64,000 nt of DNA from Tetracentron sinense (taxonomy: Eukaryota; Streptophyta; Magnoliopsida; Trochodendrales; Trochodendraceae). The translations under genes were made by a program, and so were the position numbers. The DNA lies in NCBI GenBank assembly GCA_015143295.1, contig CM026554.1:55736627-55800626 (forward strand), read 5' to 3'. The notes under the pieces are model-generated. The model did not search any database. It saw only the letters and a program-made list of their open reading frames with translations, and was not told the origin of the DNA. Shown one piece after another: positions 9,111 to 21,200 of the stretch (positions within the stretch are counted from its first letter, which is position 1; each line of letters opens with the position of its first letter).

Positions 9111-10830
9111 TCGCTCTCGCATGTACAGATACTTGCATACAGAAATGGATCTAATAACAGTCAGAGTCTCTCTCTCTCTATTGTGAGGATCCCCTTGGAG
9201 GTAATATAAGGAACTCTTTATAAAATTAGAAAAAGCAAATGCCTCATTCGTTTAATCTGTATAGAATAATCAACAAGTTGCAAGTATATATTGACAATTG
9301 TGTAGGGTATAAAGAACTTGCCACTTTTTTTTTCTCTCTTTTTCTAAGAACTTGCCACTTTCATTATCTACTAAAGTTACCGGCCCTAATCACTTAAATA
9401 TTAATCAGCGGTAGTGTGTGTAATAGAACGTTTAGCTACTCCACCAAATTAATTAAGCATCTCCATTTTTATGAGTATATGCTAGTGTTGCAGGCAGACA
9501 TGTATCGTTATGAAACATGTACGTACTTGTTGCCAAACTTCGACATATCGATAAAATTAAACTATAACAGTATCGAAAAATTTAACAACAGTACTTAATT
9601 AGATATTAGTTTCTAAAAAGCAAATGGTTTAGATAAATGTGCATAGATATTATCATTTCTTTAAATGGGTTCGAACTTGTAACCCAACTGGATGGTGCTC
9701 CACGCTCTAATTTTCGATTTGTGGATTATAGAAACAAAAACAAAAATTGTAAATTTTCATTAAAATATGTAAGGGATTACAGGAAATGGGGCCTTAAAGC
9801 ATGCCTCAGTGGTACTCTTTTTAGGGTTTTAAGCTATAACTATAGCTTATAGTGTGTTTTAGTGAATAACCAAAACTGCCCTTTGGCAATGATTGATCAA
9901 CACCTCCTTTCTTTTAACTTGCATATTGTTTGCTAGCTTTCCTTTTCTTTATTCAAAACACTTGCCAACTACCACTTGAATTATGAGGGAAAAGCTGAGC
10001 AAGAAAAGCATGGACATACAATTTCTACCAAAACCTCCTTTCTCTTCCAATAATGCACACCCAAGAAAGCAAGTATAAATGCTTTCTTTCTTGGTGGTAA
10101 AGGGTAGGTGCGAAAATATAATGGTAAAGAGGAAAATTTACTATAGAGAATTAAGATCATATTTAATGGTACCCAACCCCGTCGCGGGTAAACTTCATAC
10201 CAAGCACACCTATGACCTATGCATCAGTCACCATTCATTGGATGACTCAACCAAATTAACATTACGCCATAAACATACATGAATCAAGTGATCGTAATTC
10301 TCAGGTATATGGCGTTTCTCTATTCTCGGAAATTATTCACTTGTCGAAGCTTTTGCTCTAGATCGGATCGTTGACGAGTTTGAGCTATGTTCCATTCATG
10401 AGTTAACCTGATAATCAAATGCAAGAATCAATACAAAGTCATGAATTTCACTGTATAAACTTTCTGTTCTCGCTATTTTATTATTTATTATTATCATTTA
10501 TTATTATTATTTTTTTTTTTTGGGGGGGGGAAGGTATGTAAAGTTGTTAGGGAAATATTTTTACATTTTCATACCATTCCAAAGAGAAGGGCATAAAAAT
10601 AATGGTCCTAGTTGTTAATAATGCTGATATAATTTGTTACTATGGTATGGCATGGTGCTTGTTCTAGAAGGGGACGAATTCATAACCATCGACTGAAATA
10701 GTGGAAAAGCACCCAAATGAACTCCAATCAAAGCCTCCCATGGCTTTTCAAAAAGTTACCTTCCTATATATGCTAAAGAAAAATAAAGCAGCATGTGATG
10801 AATCCCACCAATATATATGGCTCCCCACCA
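9111..10830. other. Intergenic, nothing recognised
   Basis: AT-rich spacer with a mixed TTATTATTAT / poly-T / poly-G tract near 10480-10530. Short open frames at 9416, 9637 and 10079 have no recognisable domain. Confidence 0.6.
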
Positions 10831-10831
10831 C

Positions 10832-10838
10832 TATATAA
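10832..10838 (+). promoter_or_regulatory. TATA box of the DUF4408 gene
   Basis: TATATAAAC at 10832, after a CACCA-rich stretch, lies 165 bases before the start codon at 10997. The transcript leader that follows is CT-rich (10880-10990), as is common in plant 5' UTRs. Confidence 0.5.
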
Positions 10839-10996
10839 ACCATTGTTTGCATTGCTCTATGTTCTGTCAGATGAGAATTCTCACAAAGCTTCTCTAGTCC
10901 TCTAAAATTCTCTCCAAATCTTCCTCTAAATTCCCTCTAAACCCATCTAGAAACCCCACTAAACCCATATTTTGAACCATCTTCCCACTGGATCCT

Positions 10997-11554
10997 ATGA
11001 AGATAGAAAAGCTTGAAGCCATGAACAAATACAAGAAGAGTCAGTTTCTTAGTAATATAGCCCTTTATTCATTCGAAGCATTGACATGTAGTATATTTTG
11101 TTCTAGCCCTTACTGGTTTCCATCTCTATGTACTTCCATTAAGGTCTTTCTCTTTGTTTCTCTCCCCAACATTGGGTCTTTCTTCTTCAACCCCATGTGC
11201 TTGTTCATAGTAGGCAACATCATAGTTGTCTTCCTCTTCGGTGAATCGAAGCTCGGAGGCTCTTACTCATCTCCCTCTAGCGATATTTATGATGAGTATG
11301 TTAAAAGTAGCCGAAGAGGCCTTCCGAGGCATTCTTCTCTTGAAGAGAAGGAGATAAAATGGGACAACCCTTCTATTGAAGAGTGTGTGAAAAGGGTTGA
11401 AGAACATGGAGAAGAGGAAGGAGGAGGAGAAGGAAAAATAGTCAAAGTACGGAAGAAGGAAGTAGAGGAGGATTTAGATGGGGAAGAGGAGCTTGGTTTG
11501 CCTGCTGAGGAATTAAAGGTAAGGGTTGAAGGAGGCTTGAAGCTACACTACTAG
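10997..11554 (+). CDS. DUF4408 small membrane protein
   Basis: Single-exon frame of 185 residues. The N-terminal half has two hydrophobic segments (about residues 17-36 and 48-81). The second ends CLFIVGNIIVVFLFGESKL, which is the hallmark of the DUF4408 family. The middle is polar, then comes a Glu/Lys-rich acidic stretch (about 129-165). The C-terminus LPAEELKVRVE resembles the start of the DUF761 motif usual at the end of these proteins, but the sequence then leaves the family pattern and stops seven residues later (GGLKLHY). The DUF761 motif is therefore short here. Function in this family is poorly known; members are often stress- or hormone-responsive. The gene stands alone on + with its own TATA box. 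Confidence 0.8.
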   Translation: MKIEKLEAMNKYKKSQFLSNIALYSFEALTCSIFCSSPYWFPSLCTSIKVFLFVSLPNIGSFFFNPMCLFIVGNIIVVFLFGESKLGGSYSSPSSDIYDEYVKSSRRGLPRHSSLEEKEIKWDNPSIEECVKRVEEHGEEEGGGEGKIVKVRKKEVEEDLDGEEELGLPAEELKVRVEGGLKLHY

Positions 11555-11557
11555 TTT

Positions 11558-13133
11558 GTAACAGTGCATGAGCTATAAAGGAAGGACGAATTCCAAAAAA
11601 AAGAAGGGGGGGGGGGGGTAAAAAGTAAGTAAAATAGGCAATAGAAGAAAAAAAAATCCTTATTTAGGTTTAGAGGAGTGCTATTCTCGGTCAACCATTT
11701 TGCAGTGATAAAAGCATTTTTTTACAAAAAAAGTGGACAAGTGATTGGTAGAGGGTGAGAATATGGGTTGATAGAGAGTAGGGCTAGCATTTCACTTAGG
11801 GTTTGACAAAGTCTCAAATGCCATTTTTCTTTGTACTTAGAAGATCTTTGTAGAGACACAGCTTGTCATAAAATATTACATGGTGCAAATTTTCTGTTAG
11901 AACTTAGAAGATGAAACACTCAGGATTTCCTCAACAAGCTGCACTCACCAAAAAGCAACAAGTGCTCAGTCCAGACAATCTCTCCCATGCAATTGCCCCC
12001 ATATATGATAGGATTAAGGTCTCACTTGAAATTGCCCCTTTTTGGGGCGATTGCATTAGAGAGTGATGCTCTCTACAAAATAAACTAATCACCCACTTTC
12101 TCTCATGGTGGTGGCCGTATCCTTTATCTGGACCCGATTGAAGAAAGGAAATCAAAGAGGTGTTTTGAAATATGAAATCAAATGAAATAAGATATTATAG
12201 TTTATCTCTAAAAACCAACCTTGAATCCACAAGAAAAATAGAGAAAACTCGCTAAAGGAATCGAAATTCTATTGATCAAAAACTAAAAATCTCATTAAAA
12301 CAGTAACTTAACTACATCTCAAGCACTAATTCGACTCAAACTCTCTAAAAATGTGAACTTACGAAAATAAAAAGTTTTCATAACTAGTAAATACTAAAAG
12401 TGGACTAAAACCCGTCGTAAACTCTTTATAGATTTTTGACTCCAACTCGACTTTCAGAACCAAAAACGAGCCTAAAAATAACAAAATAAAATTGACTAAA
12501 ATAGTAAAAAAAAATCACTTCAAACTATAGTACCCTCTTTTCGTGATAAATTTCAAGAAAATTGTAGGACTGGTGGATAACTTTCTAACATAAAATTACC
12601 CTCGTTTGAAGTTAGGTCGTGCAAAGACAGACTTCCTCTTCTTTTGGCGACCCAATTTCTTCTTATCTAGGCATCTTAAAAGTTCACTAGCCACTTGTTC
12701 TACATCGGGATTAGTAACTAGTAAGTGGATCTTGTTTTCATATGAGAGTGGAAGGTGTGTCCTTTCTCTTTTAATTAAGAGAAAGGTGAGGGTGCATCTG
12801 TCACACGAATTGGATATTCATTTCTAAGGGGAAAAAACATGAATATTGTTATGTTCTTTGCTTAGCGTCGAAGACAACCCGTAAAAGGGTGAGGAGGATA
12901 GTGGAAAGCAGCATCGCAATACCATAAAAATAAAATAAAATGGTACCTTCAGTTGAAAATTAAAGTGTATTTGTTCTGCAACAAACCTTGGCTTTGGGTC
13001 ATCTTTTGGTGGACACTACCCCCACTATATCATACCAATGGCAAATGGACCATAGTTTTGCAGCTTTCAAGGGGTGGGCCACCTATTCCATGGAAAAGGT
13101 ACGGTCTTGATACTTCTGATAGCCATCTATTAG
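11558..13133. other. Intergenic, no gene
   Basis: An A- and G-homopolymer stretch follows the DUF4408 stop (11595-11620). The rest is AT-rich spacer with no domain in the short frames. A GGGCCACCTATTCCATGG block at 13076-13093 adjoins the MITE that follows. Confidence 0.55.
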
Positions 13134-13370
13134 GGCAAAAGATTAGCTCTGGTGGACACCGGAGTTGGGCGCTCAGGCATCCACAAGTTATGGGGCGCCT
13201 GACGATAATAAAGGAGGGAGATATCAAATGGGGAGAAGTCAAAATCATGGTGAGAAAATGAAATGACTTCTCCCCATTTGATATCTCCCTCCTTTATTAT
13301 CGCCAGGTTCCCATGATTTGTGGATGCCCGTGCGCCTAACTCGGGCGTCCACCAGAGCCAATCTTTTGCC
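13134..13370. mobile_element. 237-bp Mutator-type foldback MITE
   Basis: Ends GGCAAAAGATTAGCTCTGGT (left) and GGCAAAAGATTGGCTCTGGT (right, reverse complement). It is flanked by a perfect 9-bp duplication ATCTATTAG (13125-13133, 13371-13379). The two arms mirror each other over about 100 bp each, including GATATCTCCCTCCTTTATTA. The word GAGAAGTCAAAATCATG links it to the debris at 8170-8530. There is no coding capacity; the mirrored arms create antisense open frames that are not genes. Confidence 0.9.
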
Positions 13371-13494
13371 ATCTATTAGATGGTTAAAATCGTACGGTTT
13401 AGGAGGACGATGGACTAGGGTGTTATCGAGCTGAGCTTGAATAATGGTGCGTACACAGGACAACCTTTTCTTCTAGGTACACATCTAGTTCATT

Positions 13495-13850
13495 AAGGTT
13501 TTGGTTGTTGACCATGTATGTTCATGCTTAGAAAGGGTGGTAGGTAACATCACGACCCTTAACACAATCAATTTCGATAATGAAGAATTGGGTCTCGAAT
13601 GGACTGATCATGCAAAGGCACTACACATTACAGTGTTGTGCAACGAAATGATTATGGCAAGGGTCTTGATCGATAATGGGTCGACATTGAATGTATGCCC
13701 ACGAGCCACCATTCAAAGCCTCGGGATTAGTGAAGAAAATATCAAACGTAACGGGTGACCATTCGTGCCTTCGACAACACTAAAAACCGTATTCCAGACT
13801 ATCCATATGACTTGGGACTTGCAAAAGCTTGACTGCAATGTAGAATATAA
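13495..13850 (+). mobile_element. Ty3/gypsy retroelement fossil, protease region
   Basis: A short stretch matches the aspartic-protease part of Ty3/gypsy polyproteins, with HAKALHITVLCNE and ARVLIDNGSTLNVCP (the D-[ST/N]-G-S active-site context). Only this part is recognisable. It is broken, and I see no long terminal repeats around it. It looks old. An antisense gag fragment of a similar class lies in the G6PDH intron at 15935-16790. Confidence 0.75.
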
Positions 13851-13864
13851 TATCCAACTTGCTT

Positions 13865-13990
13865 AGTTTTTTTATTTATTAAGGAGATTAAGTAACACCT
13901 AAACACACACAATCATACCTAAGGTTACCGCTCAAGTGTCATAAGGGTAAATCGACTCAATAATTTGAAAAGGACCTAACTAATGGATGA
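13865..13990 (-). repeat. Dispersed retroposon-like repeat, copy 2 (antisense)
   Basis: A T-tract at about 13866, then GTAACACCTAAACACACACA, ACCTAAGGTTACCGCTCAAG and GTCATAAGGGTAAATCGACT. It has the same block order as the copies at 8985, 39745 and 54368. Confidence 0.5.
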
Positions 13991-14117
13991 TTATTGGACC
14001 CTCATACACCCATGCGAAAACAGTGAATTAGGGATAGCATTCTCTTTATTTAGGAAAGATCTAAGAAGTCAAAGAACTAAGAAGCGATGCCAAGAAATAT
14101 TACCATCCCCCATCGAA

Positions 14118-14895
14118 ATTAGTGCTGCATTCGGGCTGGGCTTGCCCAAGCCCGACTCGGCTTGAATGGATTTGACTGATGCCTGAAGCCCGGCTCGGCC
14201 CGAAATGGAGCTTGAAAGTGCGGCCCGAAGCTCGACCCGAATTCAAAATCATGGCTCGAAGCTCGGCTCGGCTCGGCCCGAATTGATTCAAGCATGAGCT
14301 GGGTTTGGCTTGGCTCGAGCTCGGCTTGAATCCTTTTTTTTTTCAATAATAATATTTTATATTATTTATATATAATAATGATATATATAAATAATATTTT
14401 TATTTTTTTAATAATATTTGAGCCGAGCCGAGTCGAGCCGAGTTCAGGCCGAACCGAACCTCAATCGTGTCGGGCCACGCCGCACAGGGATTAGCACGAG
14501 CTTGACTTGATTGAGTTTTCGAGCTTTTTTTTAGGCTTGACTTGGCCTGTTCGAGCCTAAAATTTGGACTGATCTCAACTGAACCAAGCCGAGCCGAGCC
14601 GCACCGATGAGCTGTTTTTTTTTCAATAATAATATTTTATATTATTTATATATAATAATGATATATATATTTAAATAATATTTTTATTTTATTAATAATA
14701 TTTGAGCCGAGCCGAGCCAAGCTGAGCTCAGGCCGAACCGAACCTCAATCGAGCCAGGCCGTGCCGCACAGGGGTTAGCTCGAGCTCGACTTGATTAAAT
14801 TTTCGAGCTTTTTTTAGGCTTGACTTGACCTTTTTGAACCTAAAATTCGGGCTGATCTCGGCCGAACCGAGCCGAGCCGCACTGACGAGCTGATC
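14118..14895. repeat. GAGCCGAGC-rich repeat, about 280-bp unit duplicated
   Basis: GC-rich words of the type GAGCCGAGCCGAG and GGCCGAACCGAACCTCAATC alternate with an AT-rich core (TTTCAATAATAATATTTTAT). The core occurs at 14341 and again at 14621, a period of 280 bp, and the flanking GC-rich blocks repeat with it. A third, partial GC-rich block lies to the left (14130-14330). Such sequences are common non-autonomous repeats in plants. I cannot define terminal repeats or a target duplication. The composition contrast between blocks is striking. Confidence 0.75.
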
Positions 14896-15035
14896 GGGCT
14901 CTGTGAAGCCTTAATTCCGTACTGCGGTCATTTCGAGTCGAAATGGCTCATTTGGACGGGAAATGACGGAATCGAACTTCTGAAGAAACAGAAGTCAAAT
15001 TTGTCACTTCTCTCTCTTCCGTGTTTTTGACTGGC

Positions 15036-15134
15036 AATCTCTCTCTCTCTCTCTCTTTCGTGTTCGAAATCGAAACCAAAAAGCAGCCTGCCTTTCGGGG
15101 ATCTCAAGGGAACTACCCCTCGATATCTCCGAAC

Positions 15135-15166
<32 letters not shown>

Positions 15167-15170
15167 ACTT
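15036..15170 (+). promoter_or_regulatory. Two CT microsatellites upstream of the G6PDH start
   Basis: (CT)n runs lie at about 15038-15057 and 15136-15165, within the 220 bases before the G6PDH start codon. Y-patch/CT repeats close to the transcription start are common in plant promoters and 5' UTRs, including plastid-protein genes. I cannot place the transcription start, so the role is inferred. Confidence 0.45.
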
Positions 15171-15256
15171 CTTTCTTCGAACAATCAGACTCCATTTCCG
15201 CGACCTGACGAAGCTCCTTTTCTGATATCCGACCACAGAGAAGGTAGAAGAGAAAG

Positions 15257-18200
15257 ATGTCTACCTTTTCCTCCCTCAATTGCCCTTCATCTTCTTCTTG
15301 TTCCCGTATTGTCCCTTCTTCTGCTTCCTCATCTCTACCCGGGAATCATCAACGTATAATAGTGTCTTCGATTCCTCTGCAATTTCTTTCAAAGAAGGCC
15401 TCTCTTCAATCCCCCAGAAACCCATATCGGAATGTCGTTTGCATGCAAGATGGTTAGTTTTTTTTTCCTTTCTTGTTCATCTTTAGCGTCATGCCTTTTC
15501 TTAGTTTTAGCTGATTTTTGAGTTGTTTTGTTATTTAGTTTGCAATTTTTGTTAGATGGGTTGTGTTTTATTTTTATTTTTATCGGCTTGATTTTCTGTT
15601 ATTCTATAGCTCTGTTTTGTATTTATATTCATGGGTTTCATCTGCTGCATTAGTTGTTCCTCCTGTTTATTTAGATGCTGTTATTACTTAATTTACTCTC
15701 CAACTCTCAAATTTCTGTTTGGTTTTACTATTGAGGAAGGGGCATTCTACATCGTTATAAGGTTCTGAAATTAGTCATTTAGATGGGTTTTCTTCTCTGT
15801 TGTATTAGAGATACCCAACAGATTTAACCAAGTGCTCTAATACATGTTTTTTGTGCGGAATGCTATTGTAGGTTCCATGACAAGGTGAAAAAGTAATATA
15901 GGAAAAAAGAACACGATCCTGTAACTTTAGAAGCTATCCTAATGGATAATTATAACTATGTAATAGACAATGCTTTTTCCGTAGATACCCCATATCAACA
16001 ACCTCGTCCTCAAGGTTGCAAATGGATTCCCACCCGGATCCCATGTGTTTTCGACACTACCTATTTCTTCTCCTTCAATTAGAAACAATTGTTGAGCCGC
16101 CTTGCAACATTGCCCAGGCTCAAACTGTTGATTACAATTGTGGTGCAGGCCCTTGGCACGTCTCTCCTTCATTTCAGGTTTTCAACCAATGTTAAAGCAT
16201 AGAACCCGCTGATCTTGTAGATGGATTAGGGTATTAGTGGAAACTCAAAACATTCTCCCTTGGTCCATCCTTGGTCGATCATTTCTTTGCATCAACATAT
16301 GTTTCTCATCATACAATCTAGCGAATGAGATTGCTTGAGTTAAAGTGACCACCTTAGGACAGACATAACTTCCCCCAAATTTCGTCTTTCAACCCTTCGA
16401 TGGAGAATCCTATTGAATGGCTGGTGAGTATGCCACTGATCCTACTATAAAGATAAGGGAACTGTTTGTTTCAAGCTTGAGTTCGTGGGAATAGTTTTTG
16501 AACTCTGTGGATCCAATTCATGAGATTCTTCCATCAGAAGACGTTCTCCAAGAGACATATTCCATTTGTTGTTCTAACCAACGCCCAACGGTACCATTGT
16601 AGAGATGTAGAGGTTCATCCTCAAGGTGAAAGGAAGCCATCGTAACCCACTGGTATTGTGTAATTCAATGAGAAATGTGTAAATTGCTCGATTTAATTAA
16701 GCAAGGCATCAGCCCTTGCCACTAAATCGTGGTTAATCCTCTTGTTTTAATAATCTGGTAGGGGTCCAGTTAACTGCCCATCCTACTGGATGGTTTTTGT
16801 AAAAAGAAAAAAAGAGATTACCGTGCTTGCAACACCATCACCTTTTTCCAAGCTATGTACGATCGAAGAATCAGGTTCGGATGTGAGCAGTACTTGCTGC
16901 TCAACAGGTCCGTGCATGATGACCTGCTCACTGGTTTGTCTTGTTGAGAATTCATCTTTTGAATTTTTGCCCAAAGCTTATATAGTCCCCATCCTCGCCA
17001 ATAATTCCTACAGATTGATTTGTTCTCTAGATGCCATGATCTTCCGAGGAAAATGATTTCCAACTAGATAATCTTGAAGCAAAGCTTTCTTCCACTGGAC
17101 CCCAAACTGGTTTGAACTTAAAGCTGGGCCCAAGAGGTAATGCTGGATATTTAGAGACAAAACCCCCAGGCCCCAGCCTACACCCAAAACAGGACGCTAA
17201 TTTCGCAGTTTCACTAAATTTGGAACCTCCCCAACTCCCACAATTTCTTTTTAACCAAATTGATTCGCAGACCTGAAATTGCTTCAAAACATCTAAATAG
17301 GCAATGCTGTAACACATTTGCTCACAAGATGCATCGCACACGGAACCTCCCCAACTCCCACAATTTCTTTTTAGTCAAATTTATCCGCAGACCTGAAACT
17401 GCTTCAAAGCATCTAAATAGGCAATGCGGTACACATCTTCTCACAAGATGCATCACACAAGATAAGCTTGTCATCCTCAAACTGAAGGTGCGAAACACTG
17501 AAGCCCTTATTGTCAACCCGAAAACCTTCTAACACGAAGCCCTCCACTCGCAAAATCATTCTACTCAAAAGCCTCCGTGCCCAAATTAAAAAGGAAGGGA
17601 GATAGGGGGGTCACCCTGTCTCAAACCCTGAAAACTTCTAAAATATACAACTAGGCTCGCGTTAATTAAGATTGAAAACATAATCTTGACGCATGCTCTC
17701 ATCCACTTACTCCATCTAATACCGAAGCTCATCTTACCCATCAAAAAATCGAGAAACTCCCAATTAATGTGATCATAGGTTTTATCCATAGATTTTACAT
17801 AAAAATCCCTGAATTTTTGATCTAATACACTCATCCACATACTCATTGACTATTAGAATCCCATCCAAAACCTTCTGCCTTCTAGCCACCCACAAAAGCG
17901 CCTTGTGGCAGGGAGGTCAAAGAGTCTAAGACACCCTTAAGGCAAGATGCCAAGATCTTGGATAAAGTTTTATAAGCACTGCCTACCAAGCTGATTGGGA
18001 GAAATTATTTGAGGTCATGAGCTCCAACCTTTTTTTGGGATTAATGTCATGAAGGTACTATTAAGAGTTCTATTGAGGCACAATTATTGTAAAATTCTTA
18101 GATCGCACTCATCAAATCCTAACCCACAATGTCCCAACAACATTTTAAAAAATTGAGAGGAAACCTGTCCGGTCTCAGGACCCTATCTCCCTCCATATCT

Positions 18201-21200
18201 CGAATGACATCCAAGACCTCCTCGTAGAAAGGACATTCCAAACTCTCTCGTTGAATATCAGACAGTCTATTAATATCTAGAGCATCCAATTTTTGTCTCC
18301 AATGTTCTCTCTCCCTAGTTCCTGTACAATTCTTCAAAGAAAGACACCACACTATCCTTATTCATTAATGTCCACATCCTGTCTTTCACTACCCCCTCTA
18401 CCCGTAACCTCAGGATGAAGTTCAATTTTCTGTGAAACTTTGCCACCTTGTGGAAGTAAACACGTATTTCAATATCCCTCCTTAAGCCACTTATTTTTTC
18501 CTTTTTGCATCTGGATTATTGTTTTAGTTTATCTCTTTTTTCCCTTTTAGGTCTCTTTTACTTGTTTAATTTGTCAATTTCTTTTCCGTCTTGGTCCTTT
18601 CTTTTGATGCAATATTTGCTCATCCTTCAAGAATTTTAGTTCCTTTTGTTGTTTTTTTCTGTTCTTTCTCCCGCTGTTCAGAAATTCATATTGAAAATCA
18701 ATCAGGTGCACCTTTTTAAAAAAAAAAAATTTAGATGTTTAATTTTTTTTTCTTATTTCGTTTCTTGTATTATGATCATTTTGAGGCTTTTCTCTCATTT
18801 CGGCATTTAATTCAAACGGGAAATTGGGTATAGGTGTGGTAGCTGCAACTGCACCCCCACTTTCCAATCAAACCTATATGAAGAAATTGAAAGATGAGCT
18901 GTTGTCAATTCCAACTTCGGATGAATGTAAAGATGCAGCAGGTTTTGATAACAATGAAAAGGAGTCTACTGTAAGTATTACGGTGGTTGGAGCATCTGGA
19001 GATCTTGCCAAGAAGAAGATATTTCCTGCACTTTTTGCACTTTATTATGAAGATTGTCTCCCCAAGGTTTGGCTTATATTGATTTCCTTGCCCTTTTTAT
19101 TTATTACTCCATCACTAATATGTATCAACTTGAAAATTGTATTTTCTATGTTATGGTGGAATTTGAATGAAATGCATGTGTGGTATTCTGTTGCTGCAGC
19201 ATTTTACTGTGTTTGGTTATGCTCGGAGTAAGATGAGTGATGGAGAGCTCAGAAATATGGTTAGCAAGACCCTTACATGCAGAATAGACAAAAGGTGGCG
19301 CAGCTATGAAGTTTGTCCATGATTTGAGGCTTACTGTTTGGTTTTAATATCTGTAGTACTTTAATTATGCACATGAATTTGACAGTATTTTAGCTGTCTA
19401 CTCAGTCTGATTCTTTATTCTTCGTTATGTTTCATTCGTTGTTCTGTTGCTGAAGATTAGAGATTGTTAACATTTCTCATGGTGTGTATTATATGGTTCC
19501 TTCTGATTTTTCAGGGAGAACTGTAGTGAAAAGATGGAGCAATTCTTAAAAAGATGCTTCTTCCATTCCGGCCAGTATGACTCCTTGGATAATTTTGCAG
19601 AGTTAGACAAGAAGTTGAAGGAACATGAGGTAATGTTAATGTGGTTCTGAATGCTGATAGGCTTGTTACTTGACCAAGTTATGGACCTTCTGGTTTGTTC
19701 TTAAGAATAGCTAATAGCTTTCTCATGATCTCCATCTTTACACAACTTTAGAGAAAGTTTTCTAGTTACTAAACTTACTTCAGGAAGGCAGCTTCTGGCT
19801 TTCTGATCTAATGAAGTTGTCACTGGCTTAGATTCTTGCAAATAAAGTTAATCTCAGTTGGACTTAATAATGACGGATGCAAATAATTATATCAGCCCGA
19901 GGGTTCATTGTTGAGACTAGAAGATATTGAAACATAATCTGGGAGGATTCGTAAATTTGGATATGTGGAGATTGTATTGAGATATAATATAATGCCAATA
20001 TTTTCACAAGACTATTGTAAGTTATGCTTTCACCACATTGCTTTGTATTAAGTTAGTTTCTGAACTATAACAGTTTAATGTTTTGTCTTGAAAGAGATAC
20101 AAATACAATATTAACAGTTTATAAAATCTATTGTAAAAACAACATATATTGGTTGATGTACGGAACTATCTTTAGAGGTCTGGAGACTGATCCTAGCTAA
20201 CAAATAAAAAATTTAAAAGAAAAAGAAAAAAGAAAAGAAAGATAGATAGATAGAAAGTAGGAAAATGAAAAATAAGCGTCTTATGGTTGTAGACAATACA
20301 ACAAGACCTTAAAAAGTACTCATGGTAAAAAAAAAACTTCAAAGGGGGTACACTTCTTGATATCCTTGTCCCGAATTTTGGAAATGTCAATTCTATTCGT
20401 CTTTCGATGTTCATAATCTGTATCCTGTTCCTTGTATTATCCACAGTTTTGGCTTCATTTGAATCATATATATCTAGACATAAGCCTCCCATGTTAGTTG
20501 AGGAGCAAAATTGTTGCATCTGGGCTTTACTTGGTTGTCCAACTGTTGCTTGTTGAAGTGATTTGTCTAAGAATATAGCTGTTAGGAAGAAGGTTGAACA
20601 TCTATGACATTAATGGTGCCTGGGGCACTAGATATCCGTGACTTTAGACCGATCAGTCTTCTTGGAAGTGTGTACAAGATTTTTCAAAAGTGCTAACAGT
20701 AAGGTTAAGCTGGGTGATTGGGCATGTTATATCTCCAGATCAGAGCGCTTTCGTGGGGGGGAGACAAATTTTGGACGGGATCTTAATTGCGAATGAAGTG
20801 TGGATGAGCGTCTCAAGAAGGGAGATCAAGGCATTATATGCAAGATTGATATGGAAAAGGCATATGACCATGTGAATTGGAGATTTTTAGACTACATGCT
20901 TCGTTGTATGGGCTTTGGGATCAAGTGGCGTGCTTGGATGAGGTGTTGTTATTCATTGCCCTCCTTTTCAGTTCTTATTAATGGCTCCCCTTATGGTTTT
21001 TTCAAAAGCTCTCGAGGTTTGCGCCAAGGAGATCCTTTATTTCCCTTGCTTTTCATAATTCTGTCTAAAGCCCTTAGTAGGATGATTCGGAGGGCATTTG
21101 AGGCGGTGTGGACGGATTTGCAGTGGGTAGCCCCCCGGTTAAGATCTTGCATCTTCAATTGTTGATGATATTTTGTTGTTCTGTGGAGCCTTAGTTAGGC

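Noticed and set aside
13030-13463. Several overlapping antisense open frames of 60-100 codons
   Set aside because: They are mirror readings of the two arms of the foldback MITE at 13134-13370.
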